64,000 bases of DNA, taken from the NCBI GenBank assembly GCA_020465985.1, contig JAANYP010002797.1:249248-313247 (forward strand). Direction: 5' to 3'. The DNA is from Centrapalus pauciflorus (lineage: Eukaryota > Streptophyta > Magnoliopsida > Asterales > Asteraceae). The notes beneath the pieces are model-generated. The model did not search any database. It saw only the letters and a program-made list of their open reading frames with translations, and was not told the DNA's origin. Shown here one piece after another: positions 22,358 to 33,309 of the stretch. Every line of letters begins with the position of its first letter. Position 1 is the stretch's first letter. Position numbers and translations under genes: made by a program.

Positions 22358-23716
22358 TGTAACATCCAGCACAAAACCAGGTTAGCAACTATAACTTAAT
22401 CAGTAATTATTAGTAAATTGTAACCTAATCAGTGGTCATCAACAATTAATCAATGTGATTAACAAATTTCATAAGGAAATTCATCTCAATCAGATAGAAT
22501 TTCATCGGTGCGATGAAACGACAAATTAATTAATTCGATCGATTTACGATATGAAGGATTAATTCAACTAAGTACATAATTAAATTAAGATTAGTGACAC
22601 TAATCATGCATTAACAAACTTAACATTAATTATGCTTGACGAAAACAATTCATTAAACTAATGCATTTATAAGTATTTATGAAATTACATAAAAAGGAAA
22701 ATACAAGAATATATTTTGAAATACTTTTATACAAAAAAAATGAAAATACATGATCAAATCCTCTAAAAATCCGGCCCTAGCTTGTACTACATAGAGTTTG
22801 ACTTCTTTTTTATTTATGACAAAACTCCATACACAATCACAATCACATCTTTATCACCATCCTCTTTCTTCCTCTATAAATAGAAGACCAAATCTCACTT
22901 CATTTCCAAAAACTTTCAAGATCAAAATCCTATCTTCTTTCTCTCATCAAATCCGGCCAAAGGCCTCTCACACCAAGAAAAATTGTGCAACTTTTGTTCT
23001 TTCAAGTGTTCTTCATTTTTCAAGTGTCTTGGTGCAACAACCTTTCAAGAATCACAACTTCTACTTGATTTCATACTCCTAATACATCAAAGTAAGTAAA
23101 TACTAACTTATAACTTCTTATATTTATGTTTATATAAGTCTTGCATGACATATATAATCACTAACAACAACAAGTTTCATAAAAACTCAAGTTTATAACT
23201 CGCTAGTTTATTTTAAAGTTTGTTTCTTCAAATGTGTTTATAAATATATAAACACATAATGTAAGTATGAATAATATGAAAACAAGTTATATAAATGTGT
23301 TTCATAGCTCTTTATACATGTGGTTTTTGAATAAAGAAAAAAAATCACAAGTTGTTTCAAGGTTATGAATACCGGATTTTCGGCAGAAATATTACATCGA
23401 CTTTGAAAAATCATAAATAATTCAAAACTTAACGAAATGAGTTGATTCTTGTGTTAGAAGTTAGATCTATGTCTTAACTAAATATCTGGAGGTAAATATT
23501 ATTTGGGAACCGAAAAGTCTAACAGCTCAAAAATGGCCAACATAGGGTTTTTAACGAGTCTTTTCCCTAACCTAAACACCTCGAAAAATGGCTGTTTTTA
23601 ACTTGGAAAATTATTTATACATAGTAGTTTTATGTCTATGAATATCAAAGCCCAAATCGTTTTGGAGCTTGTTCAAAAATAGCCACAAAGTAGGCCGAAA
23701 AACCTCTAAAAAGCTA
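22358..23716 (+). repeat. G1 3' LTR, left part
   Basis: It starts TGTAACATCC and is cut at 23717 by C3. A TATA box (CTATAAATAG, 22874-22883) followed by a CT-rich leader marks the promoter; the 5' copy of this segment lies outside the window. From about 23053 it matches 15270 onward. The open frame at 22798-23082 is leader sequence, not a gene. Confidence 0.85.
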
Positions 23717-24062
23717 TGTTAGATTTATTTATTTCGATCTTAGGAGTTGTTTTGTAATATTTATTGTCTTTGTAATTTGTCTTGTATTTTATTTCTATGT
23801 AATTTATGTTTATGCAAAGTGTAGGGGCCAAAAGTGTCATGTTATGTAAGTTAATTAAAGGAGCCTAGAAAAGGCTCCTAGGGTTACTTTTCAAAAGACA
23901 CGGTTGACTATTTTGAATATTATACAGCCGCCACTGTTCCTTGTTCTCTCAACATTCATATTGTCTCTTCTTCATCATATTACATTTATTGAGCTTGTTT
24001 CTTCATGTATATGATAAGAATATCATTAAGGTGCTGAAAATATACGAGAATACATCATTACA
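23717..24062 (+). repeat. C3 5' LTR (346 bp)
   Basis: It starts TGTTAGATTT and ends ATCATTACA. It contains an exact inverted repeat AGGAGCC ... GGCTCCT with a 7-nt spacer (near 23862-23882), able to form a hairpin in the transcript. No strong TATA box is visible. Confidence 0.95.
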
Positions 24063-24064
24063 AT

Positions 24065-24076
24065 TGGTATCAGAGC
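24065..24076 (+). promoter_or_regulatory. C3 primer-binding site
   Basis: TGGTATCAGAGC, two nt after the LTR, is complementary to the initiator methionine tRNA 3' end. Confidence 0.9.
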
Positions 24077-24484
24077 TCAGAGGGGTGGACTTAAACTGAC
24101 TTGTTCGGATTCTGCTGGGTTTTTGAAAGTGTTCTTCGTGTTCTCCATCTCATGTCGGTTAGATCTTCATTTCCTTTGTTTTTTCGTGTTTCTTATGTTA
24201 TAATGGTCATATAAACATCACATTATCATTCTCTACTGATTTTAAACTCATTTAGTTCCATATCTTTGTTAAAATCATCAAGAATCGACCATTATTAAGT
24301 TTGAAAATATGGGTTGTTTAAGTGGGTTTTTCACGTCTTCATGCTATTTTTAAGTGTTTTTTAGGTTGTTTTAAATCACCAAAAGTGTTTAAAATAGTTT
24401 ATAAATCATTTAGAACTGTTTTCAGGCTTTAAAACTGCTAAAATTCGAATTCTGCTCATTCTGCCTTAGAAATCGTAAAAAACA

Positions 24485-25020
24485 TGCTGTATTTCGGATT
24501 ACTACTGTAGCATTTCGGACCACCTAGGCACCAAATTCGGACCTCACATCATCCTAATTCGGACCATACTTAAGTGAATTTCGGACCCCCCCATAAGCCT
24601 ATTTCGGACCACACTTCGGTCCCATCCGATCTTCGGACCATCCGAAGTTCAGGTCAGGCTTTCCATTTTTCACTGTTGGGACTTATACTTCAATTTTTCC
24701 AATTTCGGACCTCACCCATTTCGGTCCAGCCGAATTCGGTCCTTACACTGTTCATCAACCGAATTCGGTCCATTAGGTCCATCCGAAATTAGGTCAACCG
24801 AACTTGGTCCCCACCCGTAGTACTGTTCATCCGAATTAGGACCACTTCCGAACTTGAACCTCATCCGAACCATAGCCATCCGAATTACTGTTCACCATCC
24901 GAAATCAATCCATCCGAATTCACCCATCCGAATTCGGTTCCCTCATCCGAAACACTGTTCATCCGGATTCAAGCATCCGAATTCAGAACCTTCTGTTTTC
25001 AGTCCAACCCATCCGTGTTC
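24485..25020 (+). repeat. C3 leader word array: TTTCGGACC / CATCCGAATTCGG
   Basis: The gag leader carries dozens of copies of CGGACC and CATCCGAA, sometimes fused as the palindrome CCGAATTCGG. The same words fill the ORF3 intron (33310-33800) and the leader of the related C4 (42120-42660). There is no gene in 24077-25069. Confidence 0.85.
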
Positions 25021-25069
25021 AGTTTCCACCTCTAAAGATCCCTATTCTTAATCAGCACCCATAATCATA

Positions 25070-28000
25070 ATGTCTCGCGAAGCTCTAGTACTCGGATCTG
25101 AGAACAGACCACCAGTTCTCTATCCCGATGAGTACGAACAATGGAAATCCCGGTTCCTTAAGTTCGTTGGAATGCAACCTCTCGAGAACCTGATGCTTCA
25201 ATCTATATCCGAAGGACTCGTCATCTACTATCGAGAGATAGCTGCCAGACCTGAGGCTGACCCCCCTGTCCAAGCCTCAAAGGTTGAAAGAGAGCCGGCA
25301 AATGACGCCGAGAGGGACCACCAGCACGCTGATAAGAGGGCAGAATATCTGATTTATCAAGCCCTCCCCACTGATATTTTGGTCGGTGTAGACAGTAAAA
25401 TGTCTGCAAAAGAAATGTGGGACGAGCTGGAAATCCAAATGCTAGGGGCAGATCTTGATGATCGTGCCAAAATCGAGGAGGCGAAGGCAAAGTTTATGGA
25501 ATTCCGCGCCAAAGACGGGGAATCTCTGCAAGCCACATTCACCAGGTTCTGTGCAGTCCTTAACGAGTTAAACAAACTGCACATCAAGAAGGATCGGGAT
25601 GATATCAACATCCAATTCTTTGCCGCCTTAGCCCCCGAGTGGCAGCTTGCATGTCGGGCAACAAAAAGAGTCCTGAACATTCCTGAGGTATCAATTAATG
25701 TCGTCTTTAAGGAGCTCAAGAAATATCAAGGGGATGTGGATCAACAGAAGCTGATGGCAAATCAGTTGGCCTCTCTACTGCTATCAGCCAAGACAGGGTT
25801 GAAACCGAATGATTCGCTAGCCTTGATCACCAACACGCAGATTCCGACACCATCTTTTGCTCCTGGTTCTTCATCGTCTCAGTTCAGGTATGCTTCTCCT
25901 CCGCGTGAGGTCTATGATGAGGAGGAAGCCTCGATACAAGAACAGATAGCCTTGTGGACCAACCGTCTCCAACAGCGACGGTTCTCCAACAAGACCAACA
26001 ACCAACTCCGTTATGACACCGGTCCACGGAGGTACTCAGATGATAGGAGAGATGACCGCCACGATGACTATCGCAGGGATGACTACCGAAGGGATGACAG
26101 GGATGATCGCCGATATGACGATAAACGCGACTATCGAGATGATCGCCGTTATGAAAGGCGAGATGATAGGCGCGATGATCGCAGGGATGACAGGCGGGAC
26201 GATCGAAGGGATGATCGTCGGGACGACCGCAGGGACCGGAGGCGTGATGACAGCCGCGAGCACCGCAGGGCCGACAAGAGGCCGGCGGAAAGAAGAGAGG
26301 AAAGGCCAAGAGTAGATGAGCCGAAGGCCACTGATGAACGTCTCTGCTACAAATGTGGCAAACCGGGCCACTTTACTAGGGAATGCAAGAATAACTTCAA
26401 AAGAGACGTTGCTTATTACGAGAGAAAGCTCGAGGATGCCAAGAAGAAAGCGGATGCGTTAGCCCTCGTCGCCCAGGAGGACTACTGGGATGCTGAAGAT
26501 TCTGAAGACGAGGATGACAAGGGCAAGAATTGCTACATGGTTGATCGTATGGGGTTGGAGATATGTGCTGATTTCAATGCTGACAATTCAGACATTGCTG
26601 CTGAGGGGGAGAAAATGAAACATCCACCAGCATGTCTGATGGCTACAACCAACGATCCCGAATGCTCCACATCCGGTTCCGAGTCCAGTGAGGTATATTC
26701 CTATTACATTCCTGCACATGTAAATAAATTATTTGTAGATAATGAATGTACACTACACACACAAATACTTGATCTACAAGATAGATTAAATGCTGAAACT
26801 GCAAGATATGTACAGGCTGAACATCAAGCTCATATTCTGAAAGAATCATCTGAATTATATCATTCAAAATGGTTAACTAATCATAATGTTATAAAACAGA
26901 TGTTGATAGAAAAAGAAGATGTTCAGGATAGGAATATATACCTTGAATCTTGCATGGAAACGCTTTCAAAAGAAAAACTCTCTTTAAAAGAAGAAATTTC
27001 TGTTCTTACAAAACAATTAGATGTGGTAAATATGGAAAATATAGACAGTTTAGAAAAATACAAAATGATTGAAGAAGAAAGGATAAGTTTGTACGCGAGA
27101 ATAAAGACCCTTGACGATGCATTTTTGAAAAGGGGTCAAACAGAACAAACTATCCATTTAAATCAGCCCAAAGAAACTAGGTTTTACCATTCTAAACAAG
27201 GAATTGGTTTTAAAAATCCTAAATATTTGGAAAAGGCACAAAATGTTTTACCTGTATTTTATGACATGAATTATATGGGAGCCGGTATTAAATCTTTCTT
27301 TTTTGAATCATCAAAAGAAGTTTTAAACCAAGAAAATGAGAAAAGTGTTGCGCGTAAAGATAAAGAAATTTCTTTTCATTATGAAGATCTTAACAAGAGT
27401 TATTCTTCTAGAGTACCCACTTTAGAGGAAGATCTCGCGTCAACTTATTCAGAAACTGAATTGAAAACTGAAACCGTAAAATCAACTCCTCAACTTTATA
27501 TTCCTGCAAAAGTTCTTCAAATACAAATCATTGTTTTAGAAAAGGAATTGAAGTCGTCTCAAGAGAAAGCACTTGATCTTCAAGATGCTCTTCTTAAGAG
27601 AGAAGAAGAATTGGTAAATCAATCTTTTCAACAAACTGTGGAAGTCACTGTCTACAGAGAAAATTTTGAAACAATTTCACAACAATTGAAAGATCTTTCA
27701 AAACAACAAACACTTTCTCATTCCCTAAAAATTCCGTGTATGTCATCAGATAAAGGTAAGGCTAAAGCTGAATCTTCTTCTATCATTGTCAGAGGTGAGT
27801 GCTCAAAAGTTTTCAAAAATGAGGTTACTAAAAAGACTCAGATCAAATCCAAGTCTTTTAAGAAACCCACTCACCACCAAAAAGAAAAGTCTGTCAAGTC
27901 TAAATCTTCCATGCTTACTGACTCTAATCATTTTGTTCCTACAGATCATATAAGGAGAGTCCCAAAAACCACCATGCAGGATTTTACAAGTTTTTTTGTG

Positions 28001-28528
28001 AAGAAGGCTTTAATGCCAAGTGAATTTGTTACTAGAGATAGGATGTCTGTAATCTCTAAAGACAATTTATGTAACAATGTGTGTGACAATGTCTGTAATG
28101 ATGTACTGAATTCTACTGTTCCGTTAAAGTACTCATTCAAGGATTTGTTTAATCTATGTCCAACTAAATATAGACGACAGGTTCCTGAAATGAATGCTTT
28201 TGTGCCTTACCCTGTTAAACGTATTCGGAAAAAGAAAACAAAAAATAGTGCATCATCGGCCACAAACAAAGTTGAGATGTGTCCGTTGCCAAGGCCCAAA
28301 ACCAAAGCAACGGTCAAAAAGGTCTCAAAAAGACAAAAACCGAAGGCAATTTCAGCGCCTAAGGTTTCAAAACCCGATAAATCCAATCTTCAATGGATTC
28401 CAAAGGGTTGTGCATCCGGACCACACACAAATGCTAGTTGGGATTCTAAAACTGTACACGTGCCATATAAATCTGGAAATCCTAACAAAAAGGGACCCAT
28501 ATTGAGGTGGGTACCCAAGGTTGTGTGA
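25070..28528 (+). CDS. gag: C3 Gag, 1152 aa, long form with zinc knuckle and coiled coils
   Basis: ATG 25070 (matching C4 ATG 42712) opens an intact frame. Residues 1-240 are the capsid-like copia Gag domain (YEQWKSRF; AEYLIYQALP; LTNTQ-type end). Residues about 322-399 are an almost pure Arg/Asp repeat. A CCHC knuckle, CYKCGKPGHFTREC, sits near 425-439 and would bind RNA. An acidic segment follows, then two coiled-coil regions (about 560-690 and 815-880), then a basic Lys-rich tail ending RWVPKVV. This is about three times a simple copia Gag; long Gags are usual in Sireviruses. The codons before the stop overlap a candidate splice donor at 28520 that would join Gag to Pol. It is the only C3 gene without lesions. 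Confidence 0.9.
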   Translation: MSREALVLGSENRPPVLYPDEYEQWKSRFLKFVGMQPLENLMLQSISEGLVIYYREIAARPEADPPVQASKVEREPANDAERDHQHADKRAEYLIYQALPTDILVGVDSKMSAKEMWDELEIQMLGADLDDRAKIEEAKAKFMEFRAKDGESLQATFTRFCAVLNELNKLHIKKDRDDINIQFFAALAPEWQLACRATKRVLNIPEVSINVVFKELKKYQGDVDQQKLMANQLASLLLSAKTGLKPNDSLALITNTQIPTPSFAPGSSSSQFRYASPPREVYDEEEASIQEQIALWTNRLQQRRFSNKTNNQLRYDTGPRRYSDDRRDDRHDDYRRDDYRRDDRDDRRYDDKRDYRDDRRYERRDDRRDDRRDDRRDDRRDDRRDDRRDRRRDDSREHRRADKRPAERREERPRVDEPKATDERLCYKCGKPGHFTRECKNNFKRDVAYYERKLEDAKKKADALALVAQEDYWDAEDSEDEDDKGKNCYMVDRMGLEICADFNADNSDIAAEGEKMKHPPACLMATTNDPECSTSGSESSEVYSYYIPAHVNKLFVDNECTLHTQILDLQDRLNAETARYVQAEHQAHILKESSELYHSKWLTNHNVIKQMLIEKEDVQDRNIYLESCMETLSKEKLSLKEEISVLTKQLDVVNMENIDSLEKYKMIEEERISLYARIKTLDDAFLKRGQTEQTIHLNQPKETRFYHSKQGIGFKNPKYLEKAQNVLPVFYDMNYMGAGIKSFFFESSKEVLNQENEKSVARKDKEISFHYEDLNKSYSSRVPTLEEDLASTYSETELKTETVKSTPQLYIPAKVLQIQIIVLEKELKSSQEKALDLQDALLKREEELVNQSFQQTVEVTVYRENFETISQQLKDLSKQQTLSHSLKIPCMSSDKGKAKAESSSIIVRGECSKVFKNEVTKKTQIKSKSFKKPTHHQKEKSVKSKSSMLTDSNHFVPTDHIRRVPKTTMQDFTSFFVKKALMPSEFVTRDRMSVISKDNLCNNVCDNVCNDVLNSTVPLKYSFKDLFNLCPTKYRRQVPEMNAFVPYPVKRIRKKKTKNSASSATNKVEMCPLPRPKTKATVKKVSKRQKPKAISAPKVSKPDKSNLQWIPKGCASGPHTNASWDSKTVHVPYKSGNPNKKGPILRWVPKVV
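26035..26265 (+). repeat. Arg-Asp (RD) repeat tract within C3 gag
   Basis: Units of RRDDRRDD are encoded with varied codons (CGC/AGG, GAT/GAC), so selection on the protein is likelier than simple DNA slippage. The tract precedes the CCHC knuckle. Mixed-charge R-D/R-E tracts in host splicing proteins promote condensation or nuclear speckle targeting. Open antisense frames here are a by-product of the codon pattern. Confidence 0.8.
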
Positions 28529-28798
28529 TCTTAATGCAGATGGTTCTTGGTTACTTCTGATCAAGACCCGTGCTTCAAACAAATGGCTTCTAGTTACCTT
28601 AGACTAGGACCCGTTCTTTTGCTTGTCGGTTGTGCTTAAACCGACACGTTTGGCTTCTGTGCACACAGCCCAGGACCCGGTGTTAACTCATCATGTTTTC
28701 TGAACATCTCGGTTCAGAACACGGTTTGAGTGTGAATTAAAAATGGATGTGTTTGAGTGCATATAGTTTTTCATTATATGAATTTGTGTGTTTTTCAG
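28520..28798 (+). other. Candidate intron joining C3 gag to pol in phase 0 (279 nt)
   Basis: The donor is AAG|GTTGTG at 28520, exactly after a gag codon boundary. The acceptor is GTGTTTTTCAG|GCTAAG at 28798/28799, exactly at a pol codon boundary. The pol frame upstream of 28799 (from 28757) does not resemble protein. Unspliced RNA would give Gag ending at 28528; spliced RNA would give Gag-Pol. Sequence evidence only. Confidence 0.5.
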
Positions 28799-31700
28799 GC
28801 TAAGTCCATTTGGTATATGGATTCGGGTTGCTCCAAGCACATGACAGGAAGAAGAGCATTGCTGTCCAACGTTGTTGAACAGTATTGCGGAACTGTGAAA
28901 TTCGGGAACAACCATCAGGCTCACATAAAAGGATATGGGGACTTAGTTCTAAATAATCTAGTCATCAAGGACGTTGACTATGTTGAGGGGTTATCTCATA
29001 ATCTTTTTAGCATAGGACAGCTCTGCGACAAAGGACTAGAAGTAACGTTTAGGGCTAAGAACTACAGTGTTAAGAACATGGATGGAAAAGAAATCTTAAC
29101 TGGTTCTCGAAAATCTAATCTTTACACCATTGACGTAGCTAAACTTGTAGTGAAGGATAACATTTGCCTACTATCAAAAGCCTCTTCAAAAGACTCTTGG
29201 TTGTGGCATCGAAGATTATCCCATTTGAATTTTGATAATATCAACAAGCTGGCTGCGAAGCAATTGGTCAAAGGACTTCCTGAGTTGCGCTACGAAAAGG
29301 ACCATCTGTGTGGAGCATGTGAGAAAGGAAAAATGAAACGATCATCTCACAAACCAAAGCCCGAACCATCAACAAAAAGAGTTTTGGAGTTACTTCATAT
29401 GGATTTATGCGGACCGATGAGAACTCAAAGCATAAATGGAAAACGATATGTGTTGGTTATCGTTGATGATTATTCTCGATATACCTGGGTCAGGTTCATG
29501 CGTTCCAAGGACGAGACAGCTCAAGAAATCATTGATTTTATCAAGAGTGTCGAGACGCAACAGCAGCTGTCAGTGCAATCAATCAGATCAGATAACGGCA
29601 CGGAGTTCAAGAACTCAGTAGTGGAGGGCTTCGTTCGATCCAAAGGGATTCAGCATCAATACTCTGCTGCTCGAACACCTCAAAAAAATGGGATCGTGGA
29701 AAGGCGTAACCGTACGCTAGTAGAAGCCGCTCGTACAATGCTCACATACTCAAAGCTACCTCCGTTCTTGTGGGCCGAAGCCGTATCAACAGCATGCTAT
29801 ACACAGAATCGCTCCATCATCCATAAGCGCTTTAACAAAACTCCTTACCAACTCATTTTGAATAAAGTACCATTTATCAAGTACTTACGTGTATTTGGTT
29901 GCAGGTGCTACGTGCTGAATGACAAAGACAACCTCGGGTTATTTAACGAAAAGGCGGATGAAGCGATCTTCATTGGATACTCATCCAACTCGAAGGCGTA
30001 CCGCGCATTCAATACCCGAACCAGAACAGTCAATGAAAGTGTGCACGTCACATTTGATGAGTTGACTGAACTGGCACCCGAAGTTGATCAATCAGGACCA
30101 CGCATTACTCAAATGCCTGGAGATTCTTCGAATAACCCCATTTCTTTTTCTTCTTCTGATTTGGTTAATTTATTTGATCCTTTTTATGTTGAATTTTTCG
30201 GTCCTAACGCTAGTGTGTCTAATGTTGTAAATAATGTAGGTAATCCTTCCAGTTCAACTGTGCCGCAAAGTTTCTCCGCTCCATCTTCATCAACATACCC
30301 TCATCCATCCACATCATCCACCGACACATCCGCAGTTGAATCTACTCCTATAATACCCGCACATATAATACCAACGATTCTTCCTTCACCTGAACACTCG
30401 GGAATTGAACCAGAACCTGTGGTACCATCATTTGAAACCATTGACCATGAATCCTCATCCATTCCCATATTAACCACAGAGGTTCCATCCCGAGCACCCC
30501 TTCCACACGAGATCAAATGGACCCGCAGTCACCCAACAGAGCAAATCATTGGTGACATATCAACATGAGTCCAAACTCGTAGGGCATCTGCTAATGAATG
30601 TCTCTACGCATCATTCTTGAGTATGATAGAGCCCGCTCGTGTGGATGAAGCCCTGACAGATCCGGATTGGATAGTTGCAATGCAAGAGGAACTCAACCAG
30701 TTTGAACAGCTAAGAGTATGGCGGTTAGTTCCCAAGCCAAAAGACCGTACAGTCATCGGAACGAAGTGGATCTTTAAGAACAAACGAGATGAGAACGGCA
30801 TTGTGATAAGGAACAAAGCAAGACTTGTTGCCAAAGGCTACCGACAACAAGAAGGGATAGATTATGACGAGACCTTCGCTCCAGTTGCACGGATCGAAGC
30901 AATCAGAATCTTCTTGGCGTACGCGGCACACAAAGACTTCAAAGTGTACCAAATGGACGTCAAGACTGCCTTTCTAAACGGTGAACTTAACGAGGAAGTG
31001 TATGTTGAACAACCACAAGGCTTTGTTGATGCACATAAACCTGACCATGTTTATGTGCTAGATAAGGCCCTCTATGGTTTAAAACAAGCACCTCGAGCAT
31101 GGTATGATAGTCTTTCGAATTTCCTTATTTCTGCCGGTTTCTATAAAGGTGTGGTGGACACAACTCTGTTCACTAAAAGGGAAGGCCCACATATAATGCT
31201 AGTACAGATTTATGTCGACGATATTATATTTGGATCTACTGACAGTAATTTTTGTAAGGATTTTTCAGCCCTAATGGAGTCCAGGTTTGAGATGAGTATG
31301 ATGGGGGAAATGAACTTTTTCCTCGGATTACAAGTCAAACAACTTGAGGATGGGATTTTTGTGAACCAGTTGAAATATACTCTTGACATTCTCAAGAAGT
31401 ATAAGTTAGACTCTTGCACGAGTATCGCAACTCCCATGGCCTCCAACTGTAAGTTAGACACCGATCCTTCCGGGAAAAGTGTCGATAATACAACTTACAG
31501 AGGGATGATAGGATCCTTACTATACTTGACTGCCAGTAGGCCGGATATAGTGTTTTCAACATGTCTTTGTGCTAGATTTCAGGCCGACCCAAAAGAATCA
31601 CACCTAACTGCGGTAAAACGCATTTTTCGTTATCTTAAGGGTACACCCGAACTTGGTCTATGGTATCCAAAGGGAACCGATTTTGATCTTACTGCGTTTT

Positions 31701-32156
31701 CAGATGCTGATTTTGCAGGTTGTAGAGTGGACAGAAAAAGCACGTCGGGAGGAATACAGTTTTTAGGAGATAGACCGGTGAGTTGGTCTTCCAAAAAGCA
31801 GAATTGTGTATCCACATCCACAGCTGAGGCTGAGTATGTAGCAGCTGCAAGCTGTTGCTCTCAAGTGCTGTGGATGAGAACACAATTACGCGATTATGGG
31901 TTCTCACTCACCAATATCCCTATTTACTGTGATAAGTGCAATTGCCATCTCTTGCAATCCCGTGCAGCACTCTTGAACAAAACACATAGATATCAGGTAT
32001 CATTTTATTAAAGATCACGTGGAAAAGGGAACCATTGAGTTGTATTTTGTTGGCACGGAATATCAACTTGCGGATATATTTACTAAAGCTTTAGACGAAC
32101 CTCGTTTTCAGTTTTTAGTATCCCATATCGGCATGTTGAATCCGCCTTCCAATTAA
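28799..32156 (+). pseudogene. pol: C3 pol: protease, integrase, RT, RNase H, interrupted
   Basis: The protease site is WYMDSGCSKHMTG. Pre-integrase LWHRRLSHLNF, integrase core HMDLCGP, SDNGTEFKN and NGIVERRNRTLVEAARTM follow. RT has KWIFKNKRDENG and QIYVDDIIFGS near 31210. RNase H has DRKSTSGG and AEAEYVAA. Lesions are in-frame TGA at 30566-30568, a small deletion and frameshift near 31936 and TGA near 31973. The last part of RNase H then reads on to TAA 32154-32156. Before the first lesion the frame is clean for almost 590 codons. It would yield protease and integrase but no intact RT. Confidence 0.9.
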
Positions 32157-32446
32157 ATATCAGATATTGTCTTAAATAATTCTATTTCAATCTATCATGA
32201 TTGAAATTCCTTTATTTTAGAAAATAACTGGTAATTAAATTTAAGGATTATGTCACAAGATTGAAACTCATTATTTCCTTATCTGCGTATATTTTTAATA
32301 ATTAATGATCCTGATAAATTGTTGTGTGAATTGTTCATCACGGAGTGGGATGCAAACAATATCCAGGTTTGTCTGTACTTGAAAGGTTAAAAAGGGTTGT
32401 CGTGATTTAAATCTGGAAAAGATAAGGAAAAGAACCGGTATTTATT

Positions 32447-32475
32447 TGAGGGGGAGTAGTGTTAGGATTTTAAAA
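32447..32475 (+). promoter_or_regulatory. Internal polypurine tract followed by an LTR-like start, after C3 pol
   Basis: GAGGGGGAGTAG (about 32448-32459) is directly followed by TGTTAGGATTTT, the layout of a polypurine tract plus LTR start. The C2 LTR begins TGTTAGGATATG. No matching LTR end or partner copy is visible, so this may be a relic of an older 3' LTR that lay directly after pol. The stretch 32157-32870 is otherwise AT-rich with no gene. Confidence 0.5.
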
Positions 32476-32873
32476 TTTATAATTCTGTGTTTCTTTTTGT
32501 TTCTTTTATAGTTAAATTATAAATTTTAGGTTGGTCTTAATCTTTAATTTAATTTTAAGGTTTAATTTAATAGGTCAGAAAATCACAAAAAGATTTTAAT
32601 TGTTCAAATTTATCAAAAAGCCAAAAACATTTTAGTTTATTTTAGCTTATTTTTATCTTAAATTAAATGATCCAAGAAAATACCAAAAATATTTCATGTT
32701 GTTGTTTCAAAGAAAAACTCAAAAAGATCTCATAAATTGGGCTAAATCTTTTGTTTCAAATTTATTTTTGCAAGGCCCAATATTTTTCATTTGTTATTGT
32801 GAATTGAAATGATCCGGCGGCCCACCTTTCCATTTGGGCGCGGATCTTGTTGCTCCGACCCGACCCGCGCGGA

Positions 32874-33054
32874 TTTATATAGGGTGGTCAACAGTCAACA
32901 TCTTCACTTTACTTCATCTTCAAGATATTTCTCTTTCTTTCTTCTTCCTTCCCGTCGACACCACCGCCCATATCCACCATTTTCTACGGCTTGAAGCTTT
33001 TGCACCACCTGTTTTCTTCATTTTTCTTGCACTTTCCTTCTTCGGCACTACCAG
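32874..33054 (+). promoter_or_regulatory. Candidate promoter and leader exon of C3 ORF3
   Basis: TTTATATAGG at 32874-32883 is followed by a CT-rich leader ending CACTACCAG|GTAACA (GT at 33055). TATATAGG followed closely by GGTCAACAGT recurs at the C6 ORF3 promoter (55752 onward), so the core promoter is partly conserved between families. The open frames at 32809-33058 are leader, not genes. Confidence 0.55.
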
Positions 33055-33309
33055 GTAACACTTTTCTATCTTTATTTCAGTCTTTAACTTCCTAGATTGC
33101 TTGTTTGATTTTCAAAATTTTTATAGTTTTTACTTTCGGTTTTTATACTTTTTAGGTACTGAAATGTGTTATTTTTCTTTAGTTGTAGTTAGATAAAATG
33201 TTCAGTAACTTGTTTTAGACTAGGATCTGTAATTTCATGCATGCTTTTTTATTAACATTTCAATTGTTCACGTTTATTTTTTGCATGAACATTAACTGCA
33301 CTCGTGCAG

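Noticed and set aside
22798..23082. A 94-aa open frame in the G1 LTR.
   Set aside because: It lies just upstream of and across the LTR TATA box and leader and has no recognisable domain.
25884..26371. Long antisense open frames opposite the C3 gag Arg-Asp tract.
   Set aside because: They are a by-product of the repetitive GAT/CGC codons and show no domain.
32459..32870. A separate LTR insertion starting TGTTAGGATTTT at 32459.
   Set aside because: No matching end, partner copy or target duplication is visible, so it is listed only as a possible relic.
32809..33058. Two overlapping small open frames upstream of C3 ORF3.
   Set aside because: They cover the TATA box and CT-rich leader exon and are better explained as untranslated leader.
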